The notes beneath the pieces are model-generated. The model searched no databases. It worked only from the letters and a program-made list of their open reading frames with translations, and had not been told where the DNA came from. Below are positions 1 through 11,724 of a stretch of DNA of 64,000 bases, piece by piece. The stretch lies in NCBI GenBank assembly GCA_034359265.1, contig CP136894.1:25698501-25762500 (forward strand), read 5' to 3'. The DNA is from Canna indica. Its lineage: Eukaryota > Streptophyta > Magnoliopsida > Zingiberales > Cannaceae. How positions within the stretch are numbered: the stretch's first letter is position 1; every line of letters begins with the position of its first letter. The position numbers and the translations under genes are program-made.

Positions 1-150
1 TGGGTAATGAAATTATTGGCATCAAACATTTTGGTATCATCTCCTATACTTGTTTAAAATTAGAGTTGAAGTTTTGATATATGCTTAATATTAGTAGATT
101 CTCCGCTCTTGATAAGAATCTTTTGAAAAATGATTTTGTTTTTTATTTCC

Positions 151-257
151 GGTCTCTTCGGAGACCTATGTGACCTATAACGGGCCTAAGCGACCTTGCG
201 GTTCTAAATCGTAGGCTAATTGTGGTCTTTCGATTTTCAACCAATAGGAAGGGTTGG
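151..257 (+). other. Conserved post-gag block with UUCG hairpin (SV1 copy)
   Basis: The block opens with the inverted repeat GGTCTC-TTCG-GAGACC (151-166) and ends in AACCAATAGGAAGGGTTGG. Nearly the same 106-107 nt occur at 14289-14395, 26395-26501, 60237-60343 and, reversed, 43309-43414; a cut copy is at 47763-47785. It is better conserved than the flanking non-coding sequence. A role as a cis-acting RNA signal of the element is my inference. Confidence 0.6.
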
Positions 258-1571
258 AGATCTATCTTTCAAATATTTCATATTTTGAGATCTCTCGATT
301 CGTTTTGGTTTCATGACAATTCTACTTGAAACAAATTTATCACTATCTAGCTTAGGTTGAAATTCTCAAATGAAGATTTCTATTTCACCTTTGCTATTTA
401 GTATGCTAACTTGCTAGTTATTAATATCATTGTGCTACTAATGATTTTTGGCTTGCAAGTTAACATTTATGAAAATGGAAGGCTAATAATTAGGAGAAAA
501 AAGTAAGTTTGGCAAAATTCTCATGTAAGAGGTATGTCTTTGAATCTCGTAAAAATCTTAGCATAATACCTCAATATTCACGTTTTATTGGTGTCTCTAT
601 ACTCATGATTAGAATTGCATGATAAATCTTTGAATTCTCATGAGTAGGTAGAATTTTAGTACTTAGGCAAATTTTATTGAATAAAACTTGCTCTAGGTTG
701 ATGCTTATTATTAGAGACATTTTTTTAAGTCCAAACTAGTTAAACTTGTTTAGAGATCCTATTCCTCAAATATTTCATATCTCAAGATCTCTTTGATTCA
801 TTTTGATATCATGATAACTCCTTTAAAATGAATCTATATTATCTAGCATAGGTTAAGACTTTTAAATAAAACTTTGCATTGAACCTTTGCTATTTAGTAA
901 GTTAGCTTGCTATTTGTTATATGATTTCATAATAATACTAATGAAGCCTACTTGCAAGTTGAGAAAGTGGTAAATTTGGAAGGCTAAAGAAAATTAGGAA
1001 AGAAAATGAAAATTGTGCAATTTCTCAAGGAATGAGGTATGAGCTTCATTTTGGCAAAATTCTTGCATAACAACTCTACTTTCTTGACAAAATGATTTCT
1101 CTATGCTCATGAATGATTTTGCATGATAATTGATTGAAATCTCATGAGTAGATAAAATTTTGATACTTAGGTAATTTCATGTCATCTAGATTGAATGAAA
1201 TGTGCTCTAGGTAGAAATCCATCTTAGAGACTTCATTTTAAGTTGAAACTTGATAAACATGTTTGAGTTCACTCATGATTTGCTTCGATGTGATTAAAAT
1301 TGAAAAATCATGTATAAATGGATAAAATGACAACTATCTCACATTAGGAGACTCAAAATTGAAAAAGTTTGACCTAAGTCAACAATTTGACTTAGAAATT
1401 TCTTTTTGAGCTCAAACTTCACAAACATATTTAGATTTACTCATGTTAGGTGTTCATGTGTCTATGTTTGAAAAACCATGAGTATAGGTTCAAGATTGAT
1501 ACTTAGCAATTTCATGTTAACATACTTGTTTTTGAATGAAATCATACTAAGGTAAAATTTTGACGAAATGA

Positions 1572-1731
1572 GTGAACCCACCTGTGCTCAAGTGGTAATA
1601 GCATCCGAGTATGTTGCCTAGGTCTTAGGTTCAATCCCTAGTTGTAGCGCTTTGTGCGTATATTATCGTGTTAACGCTTTGTAATGGTTGTGTTATAAAA
1701 CCACTCTTTTTTTTATTTTTTATTTTATATC
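1572..1731 (+). mobile_element. tRNA-derived SINE
   Basis: This is a 160-bp insertion in SV1's 3' domain. It has a pol III box A-like stretch (TGCTCAAGTGG, 1585-1595) and a clear box B (GGTTCAATCCC, 1628-1638), spaced as in a tRNA promoter, and it ends in a T-rich tail. It is flanked by AAATGA at 1566-1571 and 1732-1737. The homologous host sequence without the insert is at 20790-20815. Plant SINEs of the Au type have this build; the exact family is not determined. Confidence 0.72.
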
Positions 1732-2334
1732 AAATGACATTATTTTTATTTCAAACTTGATAAACATGTTTTAAATGATTAGATCTTGATATCTGGAAAG
1801 TTTGAATGAAAACTAAGAACTTTTGAAAAATAGCTAATATTTATAAAAATGCCACTAGATTTCAGTTATTTTTAGAAAAATGCAGAAAATTTATTTTTTG
1901 GTGATTCTTGAAACCGCATGTTTTTTGAAAAATTTAGTTTCTTCAGTAAAAATTTCAAAAAAGTTCAGTTAAAATATGATTTGATATGGGTTTCTGAAAT
2001 TGGATTTCAAAACTTTAAAGTATCATTTTTTCCAAATGTTCATTTTTCCGATACTTTGATTTTTGGTCCAATCTTCGAATGAGACTTCAAGTATGATATT
2101 TTGAATTCACATTTGGTATCGTTCCACTCATGTGATGAGAAAAATCATTTCTAAAATGATTTTTGACTCCAAGACCGATACTTGAGTTAGTACATGATTC
2201 CTAGCTTTGATTTTTGACTATCGCTTCATGATATCATGTATTATTTAGTCTCTCATTCGATATGTTGTTTTCATCCATTGAGTTGGTTGACTTCGTTTTC
2301 ATGAAAACTAGTTTTCAAGTCCCAACTTTGGACA

Positions 2335-2552
2335 TAGTTGACTTTTCTAGCCCTTTTTGATTGATGTCAAAAGAGGGAGAAAAATATAGGTAAAGGGGAA
2401 GAAAATATAGAAAAACTATGCATATAGATAAGGGGAGTTCTATTATATATATATGCATGTTGATACGGGGAGAAATCCCTTAGTTGATATCATTTGTGCT
2501 TTAATATATATATTTTCTTAAGGATGTTTGTCATCATAAAAAAGGGGGAGAT
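2335..2552 (+). promoter_or_regulatory. Polypurine tract cluster of SV1
   Basis: Several purine-rich GGGGAG(A) tracts lead up to the terminal tract AAAAAAGGGGGAGAT (2538-2552), which abuts the LTR start. The terminal tract primes plus-strand DNA synthesis. Multiple upstream tracts of this kind are a known hallmark of Sireviruses and recur in SV2, SV4 and SV6. Confidence 0.75.
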
Positions 2553-4070
2553 TGTTGGCTTAAGGTTTTCAACCTTGGTCTTAATCTCGTTTTTAATGAT
2601 AACAAATATGAAACTAATGTTTCGTTGAGAAATATTTTCAGGTTCCATATCGGAGAAATCGGAAAATCAGAAGGACGTTGGTCGACACACTCGGATTTGT
2701 CGGGAAGATAGAGTCTAGGTTTAGGGTGTGTAGTTTATGTTGTAAATCCTCATGATGATGCATAAGAACCCCAAAACCAAACTCGAACCCCAAAATATGA
2801 AAACTCGGAAACCGTCATGAAATTCACTAAGCCTAGGGAGCTCCTTGGAGGGCTATATGACCAAGATATTTTCTTGACACAAAAAATGGCGGTAATTGTT
2901 CATTGGGTTAAAACTAGATAACGAGGTATTTTAAAGGAATTTTTGGAAGCCATTAGCATACCCATATTTGACCCAGGAGATTAGAAAATTTTCGTTTTCC
3001 AAAAATTTGTACTAGACCTCAAAAACTAGATTTAGATTCTTAAGGATTTTGAGTTTTTAGATACTTTTATTGAATCTAAATGGGGGGTAATCCTTATATA
3101 ACATTTATGTTTTAAAGACCAGTGGCATTTCGGTCTACCGATCGGTGGATCGAATATTGCCCAGAATGGGCAGAATGCTCCGGTCGCTCGGGCGGTCGCT
3201 TGGTCGGTCGACCGATGATCGACCGAACAAGCAACCAGCGGGCTGTAACGGGAAAAAAAATCGCCCATTGAGAAGAAAGAGCTCTCTCTTCTCTTCATGG
3301 CTTATAAATAGGAAGCCATGAGAGCCTTCCTTTATAATGTTGATCACCTCTAACCTCCTTGAGCCATCTTTTGATCAATTCTAAGCTTCCATTGAGTCAA
3401 TTTTGTGAAAACCCTAGCTTGAGCCAAAAACCTTGATCTTGCCTTCATTCCTTCATTGATTAATCATCAAAGGCATCAATAGGAAGATAGGAATCTTGTT
3501 TTGGAGATAAGTATTTTATTGTTTGATTTATTGCTCCATTTAGTGTTGTATTTTCTTGTTTATTTCTTTGTATTTGGGTTTGTGTAAGACCTAGAGTGTG
3601 GGTCTTGAAATTGGGTGGTAGCCTTTGTGTTTGAGGTTTAAATCCACCAATGTAAATGTAGTTTATTAGGATTAGTTGAGTTGTCCCTTAGGGTTGAGGT
3701 GGAAGAGTGCTCTCAGTAAGAAGGCGGAGACTTCCGGGTGTGGAAGTGCCTTAGGTTGAGAGTGAGACTCTTCGGGTCAAAGTCCTCATTGTAAGGGAAA
3801 CAAGATTAATCTAGTAAAACTTAGTTTGGAAATCCTAAGCGGGGTGCTTAGGTAGTGGAGTAGGCATTGGGGTCGAACCACTATAAATAATTGTGTTAGC
3901 ATTGTTCTTTTTGTGTATCGCATTATTTTATCTTAATTACTCGCTTCCGCATTTAGTCGTTGAATTGTAAATTGCCTAAGTAGTTTAAGAAAAGTTTAAA
4001 CTCAAAATTAGGCGATAAGATTAGTTAACACACTATTCATCCCCCCTCCAGTGTGACCATTTCACCAACA
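2553..4070 (+). repeat. SV1 LTR (complete, 1.52 kb)
   Basis: The LTR starts TGTTGG after the polypurine tract and ends CACCAACA. It contains a block of GTCGAC-centred palindromes (3120-3235, with TCGGTCGACCGA), a TATA box (TATAAATA, 3303-3310), an ACTTCC/GGAAGT hairpin at about 3728-3745, and the 35-nt motif shared by all SV LTRs at 3851-3885. The short ORFs here on the minus strand are translations of the palindromes and not genes. Confidence 0.85.
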
Positions 4071-5009
4071 ATTGATGATTTATTTGATCAGCTTCAGGGG
4101 GCACAAAGGTTTTGTAAGATTGACCTACGATTAGGGTACCATCAGTTGAGGATCTGGGACAATGACGTTCCTAAGATTGCTTTCAAGTCGAGGTATGGGC
4201 ACTTTGAGTTCCTAGTGATATCCTTCGGGCTGACTAATGCACCTGCAACATTTATGGACCTAATGAACCGGGTGTTCAAGGAATACTTGGATAAATTTGT
4301 GATAGTGTTCATTGATGATATCTTGATATATTCCAGGAGTAGGGAGTAGCTTGCTGAGCACTTGCAGATATTTCTAGAGACTCTCCAGGAGCACCGCTTG
4401 CCAAATTCTCTAAGTGCGAGTTTTGGCTGGAGAGTGTGGGGTTCCTTGGCCATGTGGTATTCAGGGAAGGGGTAAAGGTGGACCCCGCAAAGATAGTAGC
4501 AGTTTAGAATTGGAAGAGGCCAACTAATGTCACTGATTATCCGCAGTTTCCTAAGGTTGGCAGGCTATTACAGATAATTTGTGGAGAATTTCTCCAGGAT
4601 CGCAACGCCATTAACCCGCCTAACTCAGAAGAAGGTGAAGTTCGAATGGGATAGTAAGTGCGAGGAGAGCTTTCTGAAGCTCAAGGACCGCTTGATGTCG
4701 GCACCAGTTCTAGTAGTACCCTCGGGCTAGGGAGGGTTTGTAGTCTATTGTGATGCCTCCCAGGTCGACTTCGGTTGTGTGTTGATGCAGAATGGCAGGG
4801 TGATAGCTTATGCCTCCAGGCAGTTTAAGGTTCACGAGAAGAATTACCTAACTCATGATCTTGAGCTGGCAGAAGTGGTGTTCGCATTGAAGCTGTGATA
4901 TCACTACCTTTATGGCGAGGCTTGTGAGATATACACTGATCATAAGAGCCTCCAGTATTTGCTCACTCAGAAGGACTTGAACCTAAGGTAGAGAAGATGG
5001 CTTGAGCTA
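4071..5009 (+). pseudogene. pol: GY1 Ty3/gypsy reverse transcriptase-RNase H remnant
   Basis: Broken pol of a Tekay/Del-like chromovirus. It begins mid-RT at IDDLFDQL, fused to the SV1 LTR with shared bases ATTG at the joint. The RT finger/palm follows: [13 protein letters not shown] with the catalytic Asp, then VFIDDILIY, the gypsy form of the YxDD box. RNase H residues are visible as [16 protein letters not shown] and YTDHKSL. A frameshift lies near 4400 (EHRL then KFSKCEF resumes in another frame), there is a stop in VQNW at about 4504, and further stops occur near 4725, 4895 and 4990, several of them readable as CAG to TAG. Gag, protease and the RT N-terminus are missing. It cannot make an active enzyme. 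Confidence 0.9.
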
Positions 5010-6906
5010 TTGAAGGACTATGACTGCACGATCATGAACCATCCAGAGAAGGCTAATGTGGTAGCTGATGCTTTGAGCAGGAAGTCTATGGACAGTCTAG
5101 CGCATTTGGTAATCCGTAGGAGACCGTTGGCTCAGGATTTGGCCATGTGTTTGGATGGCGGGGCAGTCTTGTCAGTGTCAGCTTCTGGTGCACTGGTGGC
5201 TCACCTGAGGGTGTAGTTCACGTTGGTTGATATGTTCCGAGCAGTGCAGGAGGAGGATGCTTTCTTTGCTCTCACCAAGGATTTGGCTAGGAGAGGTGAT
5301 GCCAATAATGGTTTCAGTATTGACTCGGAGGGCGTTCCGAGGTTTAAGAATAGGATAGTGGTGCCAGATATGGCCGAGGTTTGCCGGCAGGTGCTAGAGA
5401 TGGCTCATCGGTCCACATACACTATGCATTAGGGAACCACGAAGATGTACCGTGACCTAAGACATAATTATTGGTGGAAATGCATGATAAGAGAAGTGGT
5501 CGAGTTCGTGTCTAAGTGCCTTGTGTGTCAGCAGGTTAAGGCTGAGCATTTGAAGCCGGCTGGGTTGCTCTAGATCCTAGAAGTACCAAAGTGGAAATGG
5601 GAGAAGATAATAATGGATTTTGTGATGGGGTTGCCAAAGTTTGGGAAGGGCAATGATTCAATTTGGGTAGTGGTGGATCGCCTAACCAAGACTTCGTATT
5701 TTATACCAGTCAGGACGACCTTTTCAACTGAGTAGTATGAGGTTGTTCTTGGATTAGATCGTCGCTTACCATGGTGTTCCTATTATGATCATCTCGGATC
5801 GGGGTTGCTCCAGAACCTAGAAGTACCAGAGTGGAAATGGGAGAAGATAACCATGGATTTTGTGACGGGGTTGCCAAAGTCTGGGAAGGGCAATGATTCA
5901 ATCTGGGTAGTGGTGGATCACCTAACCAAGACTTCGCATTTTATACCAGTCAGGACAACCTTTTCAGCCGAGCAGTATGAGGTTGTTCTTGGATCGGATC
6001 ATCGCTTACCATGGTGTTCCTGTTATGATCATCTCGGATCGGGGTACTCAGTTCATAGCTCGATTCTGGCAGTCTTTTCAGGAGGTGTTGGGCACTCAGG
6101 TTTGGTTTAGTACTGTATCTCACCCTCAGACAGATGGTCAGTCAGAGCGAACTATTCAAATGCTGGAGGATATGTTGAGAGCATGTGTCGTAGATTTGGA
6201 GGGCAGTTGGGAGAGGCACTTACCCCTGATTGAGTTTGCCTACAATAATAGTTATCACAGCAGCATCGGGATGGCCCCAATTGAGGCATTGTATGGGCGG
6301 AGATGCAGGTCGCGCCTAGGCTGGTTTGAGGCAGGGGATTCCCTCATGATGGGATCTGACCTGGTGGAGAAGGCAGTGGAAAAGGTGAAGCTAACCAGGG
6401 AGAGACTGTTGGCAGCTCAGAGTCGCCAGAAGATATATGCGGATGGAAAGGCCAGGGAGGTAGAGTTTACTGAGGGGGACATGGTGTTCCACAAGGTATT
6501 GCCTACGAAGGGGGTGGTGAGATTTGGTAAGAAAGGAAAGCTAAGCCCTAGGTTCATTGGGTTGTTTCCTATTCTTAGGCGCATGGGAGCTATGGCCTAT
6601 GAGTTGGCTTTACCTCCCAGTATGGACTGGGTGCATCCAGTGTTCCATATACCTATGCTAAAGAAGTACATTCGGGATGAGTCCCATTTGATCAAGCATA
6701 CCATAGTGGAGGTGGATTCAGCTGTCTCTTATGAAGAGCGGCCAGTTGAGGTGCTAGAACGTCAGATCAGAAAATTGAAGTCCTAGGAGATTCCCTTGGT
6801 GAAGGTCAGGTAGGAGCACCACTCCGGGCAGGAGGCCACCTAGGAGGTAGAGTAGGATATGAAGGAGCGATATCCTTCATTGTTCGATGATCTAGTGAGT
6901 CCTTAA
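5010..6906 (+). pseudogene. pol: GY1 integrase and chromodomain-like tail, disrupted
   Basis: Continuation of GY1 pol. After the RNase H linker comes the HHCC zinc-binding region (HRSTYTMH, then CLVCQQ near 5518-5535), followed by the integrase core with [14 protein letters not shown] and GQSERTIQ carrying the D, D and E residues. A 240-bp stretch of the core is tandemly duplicated, and both copies share a 2-bp loss after the SAEQY position that shifts frame. The longest clean frame is 5977-6786 (269 aa), from MRLFLDRI through the C-terminal domain. The tail (6784-6900) matches the chromodomain-like end of Tekay/Del elements but has stops at 6784, 6811, 6841 and 6853, three of them where Trp stands in relatives. 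Confidence 0.9.
5564..6043 (+). repeat. 240-bp in-frame tandem duplication in GY1 integrase
   Basis: Unit 1 is 5564-5803 and unit 2 is 5804-6043, both starting GTTGCTC and both reaching CTCGGATCGGGG. The period is 240 bp (80 codons). Differences between the units are mostly C/T or G/A exchanges, with unit 1 carrying more T and A, including stops. Both units share the same 2-bp deletion relative to related integrases, so the deletion predates the duplication. Confidence 0.88.
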
Positions 6907-6940
6907 TCTTCTTTCCCAAAATTCGAGGATGAATTTTCTT

Positions 6941-6954
6941 TAAGAATGGAGGAT
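6941..6954 (+). promoter_or_regulatory. GY1 polypurine tract
   Basis: The purine-rich TAAGAATGGAGGAT sits directly before the TGTAATATCC start of the GY1 3' LTR. It follows the usual plant chromovirus phrase encoding an 'FEDEFSL'-like end of the polyprotein. Confidence 0.65.
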
Positions 6955-8220
6955 TGTAATATCCTAGATATTTTTAATTATTTTTTTCCTTTTACTGTTT
7001 GTGTTTGTCAGCCTAGCGGGCTAGTTGAGGTCGAGCCGAGTAAGTAAGTAAGAATGTGAAATATGCAATTTCTTTTCTGCAAGGATGAATTTATTTAATT
7101 ATCCTATTGCGTGGGCTTGAGTTTCTTCATTATGTTGATATGCTATGCATGTGATTTGTGTTTGTGGTAGCATGGGATTATAATAGGATTAATTAAATTA
7201 GCTGGTTCGGGTTCGGCTTGAGGCGGATGTGGGTTTGATAAAGGGTTTAGTGGACTTAGGGTTGAGGAGGGAGTATAAAACCCCCTCCCCTTGTCTTATG
7301 GCTCCCTATTGGTGTCGCACAAGCCAATTGAAGAAGAGGAGCCGCCAGCCAGCCGCCCCTCTTCCTCATCCTTGGAGCCGCCACCGCCCTCAAGAGCCAA
7401 GCCGCCGAGCCCTTCCCTTATCCTTCCACTCCTTCTTCCTTCCCTTGGAGCCGAGCAGTGAGCCAGCCGCCTAAGCCAAGCCCTCTCCCCCTTCTTTGAG
7501 TCGAGCTGCCATCTTCTGAAGCCGAATTCGAGGGTCGTCCGGGATTTCTCCTCTAATCATCCTTCCTATTTAGGTGTGTGGTTTTACGTCTCCTCTTTCA
7601 GGTTCTCTCGTTTATTGTGATTTTCGCCGAATCGTGGGTTTGATCGTCGTGTTCTTGTGCCGTTTTGGGGAAGGAGGGCCTGAGATTCTCCCTTTGTGGC
7701 TCAGCAGCCCTAGGTTTACCCTAGGGGTGCTCGGCCAAGGGTGGAGCAAGGGTGCCCTCAAGGTGTTCGATGAAATGCCCAAGTGAGAGATCTTGTTTAT
7801 CTTGAAGCTTATATCTTGAGTTGCTTGCCTATTTAGGTTCTTGAATTGTTGTGCATGCCTTAGATTTAAATTTGTGATTTTGGACATGGATCATGTTTTG
7901 TAAAAATAAGATTTGATTTTGAAGCATTGAGTGTTCTTGATATGAGATTCTTGAACATGTAAATTGATTCTTGTTTGGAGAATTCTTGGTTCATGCTACT
8001 CTTGGTTAAACAATCATGACTTGATTCTTGAGAAGTTTTGCCCAAATGATATAATTCTGTTATGTTGATAATCAAAAAATTTATTTCTATAATTTCGGAT
8101 TTATTTACCTTGAGATGCTAAAAACTCAATGAGGCTGAAAACGGTATGCTGAATTATTGATTTAGACCTGATTTCGAAATCCTGTTTGTGATGTGCATAG
8201 CTTGTGGAACATAGTGGTGT
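6955..8220 (+). repeat. GY1 3' LTR, first part
   Basis: The LTR begins TGTAATATCCTAG after the polypurine tract. A promoter-like TATAAA stands at 7274-7279 in GAGTATAAAACCCC, followed by a GC-richer stretch (7300-7560) that would be the RNA leader. At 8220 the sequence is cut by a reversed gypsy LTR. It probably resumes at 10473, but no target duplication is visible at the joint, so the continuation is an inference. ORFs in this stretch (for example 7229-7474 and 7574-7786) lack recognisable domains and I do not call them genes. Confidence 0.7.
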
Positions 8221-10472
8221 TGTCATGCCCCAATTGCAGGGTCACATGACCGACCAGGGTATACGTAGCTATACCCCGCAGCCTAACTCATGCACATGCC
8301 AACATCATAAACAACAAGTAAATAACAGCTTTTAATAATAAAAGAACCAAAATATATTTTCATTTCAGAACAAGATTTTAAATACATATCTCAAGTGCGG
8401 AAATAAATCGAAGAGCAATAGTTCTTTTAATAAATAAAACTGAATAAAATATGAATGTCCCCACGGGACTACAGACTCGACTACGACTCCAAACTAGGAC
8501 TGCTATGAGATCATGTGGCTCCTCTTCCCTCCAGCTGTGCCAAGTGCTCCAGCCCACCTCACCGGTCAGGCTCTGTAAAACAAAACAGAACAACGACAAT
8601 GGGTGAGTTCAAAGAACTCAGCGAGCGGTTTTACCCACCCTCACAAATAAACACAAAGTTAACAAGAATATATCTACCTCTACAAAGGCAATGTCACAAA
8701 GGTGTTACTAGCTACCAGGCCAACTGGCCACCCATGCCCATGACATCTAACTCTCAAAGAGGTGCATCGGGCCAAAGCCCACCATGTCGAAGGCAACAAC
8801 ACATACTAGGATATTCGGGAAAGGCCCTCCGAACTTATCCTGCAGGTTGGGAATTTTAGCGTCCAACCACCCGGGCGTAGCCCGAACCCCGACTGCTAAT
8901 CGAGCCGCTTCGCCATTCCCAAGGATATGGTGCATCAACACCTAAGTCAAGATTCTCCTACGGTGTCCTAGGGGTGTCCTCATTATGAAGCGTTTCAACA
9001 CTCCCAAACCCGACCCCTATCCCTTAGACCAGTAATGTCATGAACCCGTGTGGTTTTATTTCATGAATACCTTGTAAGTTGGTTCATAATAGATTATGCT
9101 CACCCTTAAACCCAATTTTAATTATAGAATTAAAATTTATATCATCTCAATTAGGGTTTTGTTCTGCCCAGAAGTGCTGTGTATACCCCGAATCTACTCT
9201 CCAAAGTGTGTCCTATGTTTCCAAACTATGTTTTCCGGTCAAAATGATAGGTTACACGACTATAATTAGAGATCTAATCACATAATAACAGAGAAATAAA
9301 AAATCAGCCCAAATTCAATAACCAACACATAAATTTCAGAAAGCTGAAATTTCCAGCACAACATGAAATAAAATCCGAATTTTACATAATTAAATCCCTA
9401 AATTTCTAACATCACAGATTCATGTCATCAAGCCAATCATGCATACAATCTCATAATTTTTACTCAATAAAAACTAGCATATATATCAAGAATCCCTAAA
9501 CCAAGAATCAAGAAGATTAAATTAATTCTTTAGCATCAAGAATATCTAGAACTCCAAGATGAGGTTTGCACCCAAGATTCACAAGATTTAATTATAAAAT
9601 CACAGATCTTCCCTTAAACATAAGTCCCATTATATGAGATCAAAATTTAAGATCTAAACATGGCATAGAAACCAAGAAAATCTCAAGAACAAAAATAAAC
9701 ATCTCCAAGATCAAGAATCTTCAAGGCAGCTTCAAGAGAATTCGAAGAAAACCTGAAGGAGGGATAAAACCACTCACCTTAATTTGGAAAAATATTAGGA
9801 AAGAAATTCCGGACGACGCCGAGGTGAAGAAGGCCAAAAAATTTACGAAATAGAGACAAAAGAGTTCATAGCATCCGATTAATTAAGCCTAAAGATCATG
9901 ACATAGATTAGGAAAAGAAATTTTCAAGAACAAGGGGCGGCACACCCCAAGAATCCACAAGAACCATATGAAAATTTCAAGAGATCATGCGCCAGTCAAG
10001 AATAAAATTTAAACATATAGGTGCGAGAATTCATACATCATCAATATCAATTTCTAGATTTACCAAGTACCTAGGAATCAAGACGTCAAATCCACATAAG
10101 AACTTCTAGAGGGGGGCGGCAACTGCTAGAATCCAAGAGCAAAGAAAGAGGGGATTAAGCCACTCACTGATTGAAAGGAAGGAGAAGGAAGAGATGCTAT
10201 TGGATTTTTCCGACGGCCGCCTACGACGAGCTCGGCAACTTCGGCCGACTTTCGCCTCCAAACGTCGCTGCCTCTGACGGTGCTCGACTTTAAGTCTTCT
10301 ATCATAATAACATGTCAAATTGTAGAAAATAATAAGTATGGAATTTCTTTAATTTTTTTCCTAAGTTTAAAACTTATCAATTTCACTCTGAAACTCCGCT
10401 AACTCGTTCCATTTAAGTCCTCGCTTTCCTGCTGTGCAACCGAATAAATATAATCAAATTTTGGTTATAACA
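8221..10472 (-). repeat. Reversed gypsy LTR (2.25 kb), probably solo
   Basis: The sequence runs from TGTCATGCCCC to TTATAACA, i.e. TG...CA termini in reverse orientation, and is the same LTR type as 47786-49302. It contains one copy of the roughly 55-bp unit (8757-8812) that is amplified in that other copy. No polypurine tract, primer site or coding sequence adjoins it. Flanking pentamers (GGTGT and CCGAC) do not match, so either the target duplication has decayed or the ends were rearranged. The interior has no supported gene. Confidence 0.7.
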
Positions 10473-10733
10473 CCGACTCATATGCTTGCATGTTTGGGCC
10501 ATTATGGGCCGAGTGGATATGGTACTTGATGTTTGCACCATTATGGGCCGAGTGGATATGATACTTGATGTTTGGCCATTATGGGCCGAGTGGATACGAT
10601 ACTTAATGTTTGGGCCATTATGGGCCGAGTGGATATGGTACTTGATGTTTTGGCCATTATGGGCCGAATGACTATGGTGCATTTGAGCACGAGTTTTGTC
10701 GATGAATGTTTTCCTTTACATGCTATTATATTT
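10473..10733 (+). repeat. Probable end of GY1 LTR with a 39-bp minisatellite
   Basis: Between two unrelated LTR ends lies a short stretch dominated by about 4.7 tandem units of 38-39 bp. Unit starts are at 10501, 10540, 10578, 10617 and 10656, each beginning ATTATGGGCCGAGTGGATA with minor changes. Tandem repeats inside chromoviral LTRs are common. Assignment to the GY1 LTR rests on position only. The ORFs on both strands here are the repeat read as protein. Confidence 0.55.
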
Positions 10734-11724
10734 TGTTATGACCAAAATTTTAATAATTATATTTTGTCATTTAGCAGGGGATCGTAGGCTCGAGTTAGCA
10801 CGGGTTGACGAAAATTTTTGGGATTGATTCCGGGTATGCAATTGACGTGGAAAAATTTATGAAAAATTTTATTTATAATTTCTCTGTGATTTAGTATGCT
10901 AGGATAATAGAGGACCTTCAGTCGAGACTAACAGTTCCATCGGAACTCGAATCGGAGTAAGAACGAGTTAGATATGGATTTTATAAGCCAAATCTCTTAA
11001 GGGGGGCATTTTGGTCATTTGAAGCCCAACTAGACCCCATGAAAACCCACCTGGGGCGTACGGCTGGGAGTTTAGCCGCACACCACCTAAGGCAACAGGA
11101 GAGAGAGAGAGGGGTGACACCGAGTAGGGAGGGGGCCATTCAGAAGTTGGAATTCGCGAGTTCGTCAGCGTTGATTGTAGGAAGGTGTTTAGGTTCTTCT
11201 TCCTCTCCATTTTTTTCCAAAAAAGCGAGTGGAAAAAGCTCTCTTTCCCCCATCTCCTTCATCTTGCCGCCGCCCCTATAATATGGGTTTTGCTCGGATT
11301 TTTGTATAGATTTTCTCGTATTGAATTCGAACAATAGGTTAATGGATTTTTGCTTTGTCATCGTGAATTATTGGTTTGGATTTTGGGACTTGGACGCATG
11401 CTTCATGGTGAAATTAGAGGAGCCGCCGCCCCCTTCTTCCTTGATCTCGATGTTATCTTGATTTCTTGATGGTAGTTCTTTGATCTTGTTGGTTTCTTGG
11501 TTCTTGATAGAAGGGAACGCTTGGGGCTTTAGGGTGTGCCGCCCCGTCCTAGGAGGTTCCCTGAGAACCCTAAGGGTTGGCCGGCCCCTAATAAATTGTG
11601 TAGATGTTATTGAGACATGTTTAAACATAGGGACTACACATTAAGGATAATTACATACGTCATTAGGGTATGTACAAGTGTAGAGACCTATATTTAGGAA
11701 AAAGAAGGAACCTAGATACACTTA
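10734..11724 (+). repeat. Gypsy LTR fragment, 5' part only
   Basis: It starts TGTTATGACCAAAA and shares its layout with the reversed LTR ending at 28695 (start TGTTATGCCC, an early GCAGGGGA block, then GAACGAGTTAGATA). A promoter-like TTATAAGC is at 10981-10988. The 3' end expected in this family (GGGGCATGACA) is missing because a MITE-like sequence begins at 11725. Confidence 0.6.

Larger units (their letters stand above)
1..4070 (+). mobile_element. SV1: 3' half of a Sirevirus-like gag-only LTR element
   Basis: The segment holds the non-coding 3' domain, the polypurine tract and one LTR of a Sirevirus-like element. Its left edge matches sequence that follows gag in the other copies (compare 60090-60125), so gag and the 5' LTR lie outside the window or are lost. 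The LTR is followed directly by gypsy reverse transcriptase sequence rather than by a primer site or a target duplication, so the right edge is a rearranged junction. A SINE is inserted inside at 1572-1731. Confidence 0.85.

Noticed and set aside
4053..4070. ORF start inside the SV1 LTR running into GY1 RT
   Set aside because: The fused frame is an accident of the joint; RT sequence begins only at about 4071.
7229..7786. Ser/Pro-rich and Leu-rich ORFs after the GY1 TATA box
   Set aside because: They sit in the GC-richer LTR leader, have no known domain and are typical false ORFs of gypsy LTRs.
10413..10787. Overlapping repeat ORFs on both strands
   Set aside because: Translations of the 39-bp minisatellite.
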